Positions 61,452 through 64,000 of a DNA stretch of 64,000 bases are shown here, one piece after another. The position numbers and the translations under genes were made by a program. Under the pieces are notes generated by a model. It was not told the origin of the DNA and made no database searches. It saw only the letters and a list, made by a program, of their open reading frames with translations. Within the stretch, counting starts at the first letter, position 1, and each line of letters begins with the position of its first letter. The stretch is from Cardinalis cardinalis (lineage: Eukaryota > Chordata > Aves > Passeriformes > Cardinalidae): assembly GCA_014549065.1 (NCBI GenBank), contig JACDOX010000086.1, positions 2,197,840-2,261,839 on the forward strand, read 5' to 3'.

Positions 61452-62555
61452 GTAGGNCTGCTGCCCCGAGTGTGACTTCTGGAAAGGACATTTTGAAGTC
61501 TTTTGACAGTGAGAGAAGTGCTTCCAGCAGTCCTGCCTAGGAGTGTTGAACCATGTTACCATTGTGCCCAAGCTCAATGTAACCTGTTCCAGGTCAGAAT
61601 TAAAAAAAAAAAAAAAAGGTGGGATGTAACCATGTTAATTTCAAGTTTCTCTGTATAACCTTTTTTCCTGGTACATCTCACTCCATATAAAAATCTCCTC
61701 TAGCCTCCAGCAAATGAGGTCCTTGAGTCATTGTACATAGAGGTATTACTTTTTGTATTTTACTCAAAATCATTTTGTGCTCTATTGTGATGTTGGGAGC
61801 TGAGTTCTTTGTGACATCTACAAAAAAATACACATTCATTTTTACCTAGTGCTGACCAGCAGCTAGTTGGCAGGTATTGGAAAGTATTTGGTAAAGGGAA
61901 AGTCAGTCCTTGGACACAAATAGGTGTAAATCAAGTGCTATTTCCTGCAAACTGGGAACACAAGAACTCCAAGTGATGGGAGGAACAGGGAATTCAGATG
62001 AAAAGACCACATATAAAACCTCACAAGCACATTTACAGGGCTGTGCCTCTGCAGGCCTTGNTGGACACATCCAGATGGCCAAGAAGCATTAGGAGTTTGT
62101 GGATAACCTGGCATTTGAACACAAGTACTCATCTATGTTTGTGACCTGCTCAGCTCAGCTGTGGCATTTCCTTTAGCTTTGCTCTCAGACTAGTCCCTGC
62201 AGAAATGATGATTTTATCCAAGTACATGTTTCTTCTCAAGAAGGACAGCACTTCTGCAGAAAGCAGTATTTGCATCTCCCCACAGAGGCTGCCTGAGCTG
62301 TTTGACAGGAGCCTGCACAGCTTGAGGTTCACCTGTTTTGGTGTGATCAGCAACTCACAAGCAAGTTTTCTGATTGCTCTGAGAGTAATTGCACTTGACA
62401 TTTTAGAACCAGAGCAGCTTTTCAAAAATAAATTGAGAAATCAAGAAGAGGCCTGTGTTCAAGGGCTGTCAGACATGTGGTGGCAGAAGGACACAGCTCT
62501 GGGGAAAGGAAACCAGGGAGATCAGCCAAGCTTTGTGTGGAGTAGTTAAAAAGTT
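61452..62555 (+). other. STUM: STUM intron 1, no recognised element
   Basis: Unique sequence with an A-run at about 61601-61616. No other exon candidate. Ns at 61457 and 62061. Confidence 0.5.
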
Positions 62556-62690
62556 ACTGAAATACCATGGAATAGCTGGGACTGGAAGAGGCTTCTGGGA
62601 GTCACTTAGTCCTTCCTCCAAGTGGGTTAAAGCAGAGCAGGTTGCTCAGGTCCTCCTCCACAGCATCACAGGACACCTGCTGCTGCTGAC
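62556..62690 (-). mobile_element. CR1 LINE fragment
   Basis: Reverse-orientation CR1 blocks: CCATGGAATAGCTGGGACTG, GGGAGTCACTTAGTCCTTCC and AGCAGAGCAGGTTGCTCAGG. Diverged; boundaries approximate. Confidence 0.75.
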
Positions 62691-64000
62691 ACGTGCACCA
62701 GCCTCCATAATATCCACATTTCATCCATCCTAATCAGAAATCTTCCTTTTAGAAAACTGTTCTATCTGGGCTACATTCTTTTGTCTTGGCTGGTGCTCAT
62801 ATCCACAGAATCTGTGGAGTCAGGGGTCACTCCAGCTTGCACTATTTCTGGAGCCTGGGCTGGGCTGATGTCAGGCACAAGGTACCACAGCTCATTTCCA
62901 TGCTGCCAGAAGAAATTTGCTTTTGTTGGCCTGCATGGAGCCTTTCCAAGGGGAGCCAAAATGGCTGGAGAAGACTCCAGAGCTTGTCCACTGGAGAATT
63001 ACAGCACCCTCACCAAGGAGGCTGTGAGTTTCTGCAGCTCTGCTCTGAGTGGATCTTTGTCCTCCTCACCCCACATTGCTCTTCTGCAGATCCCATCATG
63101 TTCAGTCAGGGGTGATCATTGCCATCATGCTGGCCAGGGATGGTAATGTGGGAAATTCCAGTTGAAAGGGATGGAAAAGCTGCAGGTATTGTTGAAAATG
63201 CTCCCTAATGGTTTTGCTGAATAGGATAAAACATCTTGATACTCTCAGCCAAGTAAACGACCATGAAATGAGATTTTTGTTTGTAAAGTGTCTAAATCAC
63301 CTGAAGGTACCAAAGCCAAACTTAGAGTGCAAAGCACCATCTCCTAAATATATTGGATGTTATGTACATCAGCAAAACAGCAATGGCTTCAGTAGGTAAA
63401 GTGCTTTACCTTTCATCTAAGAGTAGTGGTTTTATGAAAAGTGTCCTTTAAAAGCAAGACTTGGTCACTCTTTGACTAATGGCAGCACTGAACAGAACAG
63501 CAAGGATATAGCCCCATCAGGCTAGACAGTAAATTTCCTGACAGACTCTCTAAATTAACACCTTAATAATGTTACTTTGGCATTATAAGAATCAAGTTAC
63601 AGCATCAGAATTACTTAGCAAGCAGCTGTAAATCCAGGATGGAGTCCTGGTCTCACAAATCATATTCNAGACTCCTGGGTACAGCACCACACCACTTAGC
63701 TACAGAGTGCAATTCTCTTATGTCCTGTTTGTCCCTGCTTGAGACACTTTGGCTCATAAAATGTGTGCACTGAGTCTTCTGGATTAAGAAAAAAAGATCA
63801 AGGGATGTTTTTGTTATCTCCTGCACACTTATCACTGCAAATCTCTGAACATTCATGTCAGTTTTGTTTTACATTCCTCTAGTCCTTAAACGATAGCTTG
63901 TACTTTGAGGTGATTTTGGAGGCTGATGCAATTTATTACACTGCCATTTCAGCTGCCTTGTTCAGTAGAATAACCCCTAATTGCTCTGCATCCCCATCTA
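62691..64000 (+). other. STUM: STUM intron 1 continuing to window end
   Basis: Unique non-coding sequence. Two overlapping frames at 62781-63146 (121 and 109 codons) show no recognisable domain. One N near 63667. Confidence 0.45.

Noticed and set aside
62781..63146. 121- and 109-codon plus-strand frames
   Set aside because: They overlap in different frames and have no recognisable domain or flanking splice sites I can support.

Overview
This is a draft-assembly segment of a bird nuclear genome, most likely a songbird. The evidence is CR1 LINE 3' ends, a dense set of short solo LTRs of songbird-type endogenous retroviruses, long non-coding stretches, and a CpG-island promoter feeding a split exon. 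There is no prokaryotic gene organisation, no CRISPR array and no recognisable tRNA or rRNA. Most long open frames are chance frames in GC-rich or repetitive DNA.

The only gene I recognise is STUM (stum, mechanosensory transduction mediator homolog; Spec3/Stum family). Its first coding exon lies at 40217-40406 on the + strand, inside a CpG island (about 39580-40830). A GC-rich minisatellite of about 50-60 bp units (39766-40090) sits immediately upstream, followed by a TATA-like motif and GC boxes. The exon ends at a good GTAAGG donor. I could not find the rest of the gene, so 40407 to the window end is most simply its first intron. A separate open, splice-bounded 162-bp block at 61290-61451 is a candidate exon of unknown identity.

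Positions 1-39500 look intergenic. They and the intron are studded with solo LTRs of at least five families. Family I is about 380-390 bp (1-207 partial, 4348, 23216, 32126). Family II is about 370-425 bp (11562, 18845 and its inverted partial copy at 16446, 25557, 34486, 43605, 54803, 56899, 59336). Family III is about 555-575 bp (10693, 28099, 31239). Family IV is about 525 bp (3281). Family V is 619 bp (24877). Nine are flanked by identical or near-identical 5-6 bp target duplications. No proviral internal genes were found.

The most unusual structures are: a 619-bp inverted duplication (16446-17064 / 18501-19118) with mirrored N calls; a CR1 copy that snapped back on itself into a 56-bp hairpin; a perfect 24-bp palindrome; several LTRs ending in AATA instead of CA; three LTRs flanked by direct repeats much longer than 6 bp; and one LTR expanded by an AT-rich tract around an assembly gap. 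No previously undescribed gene system could be supported.
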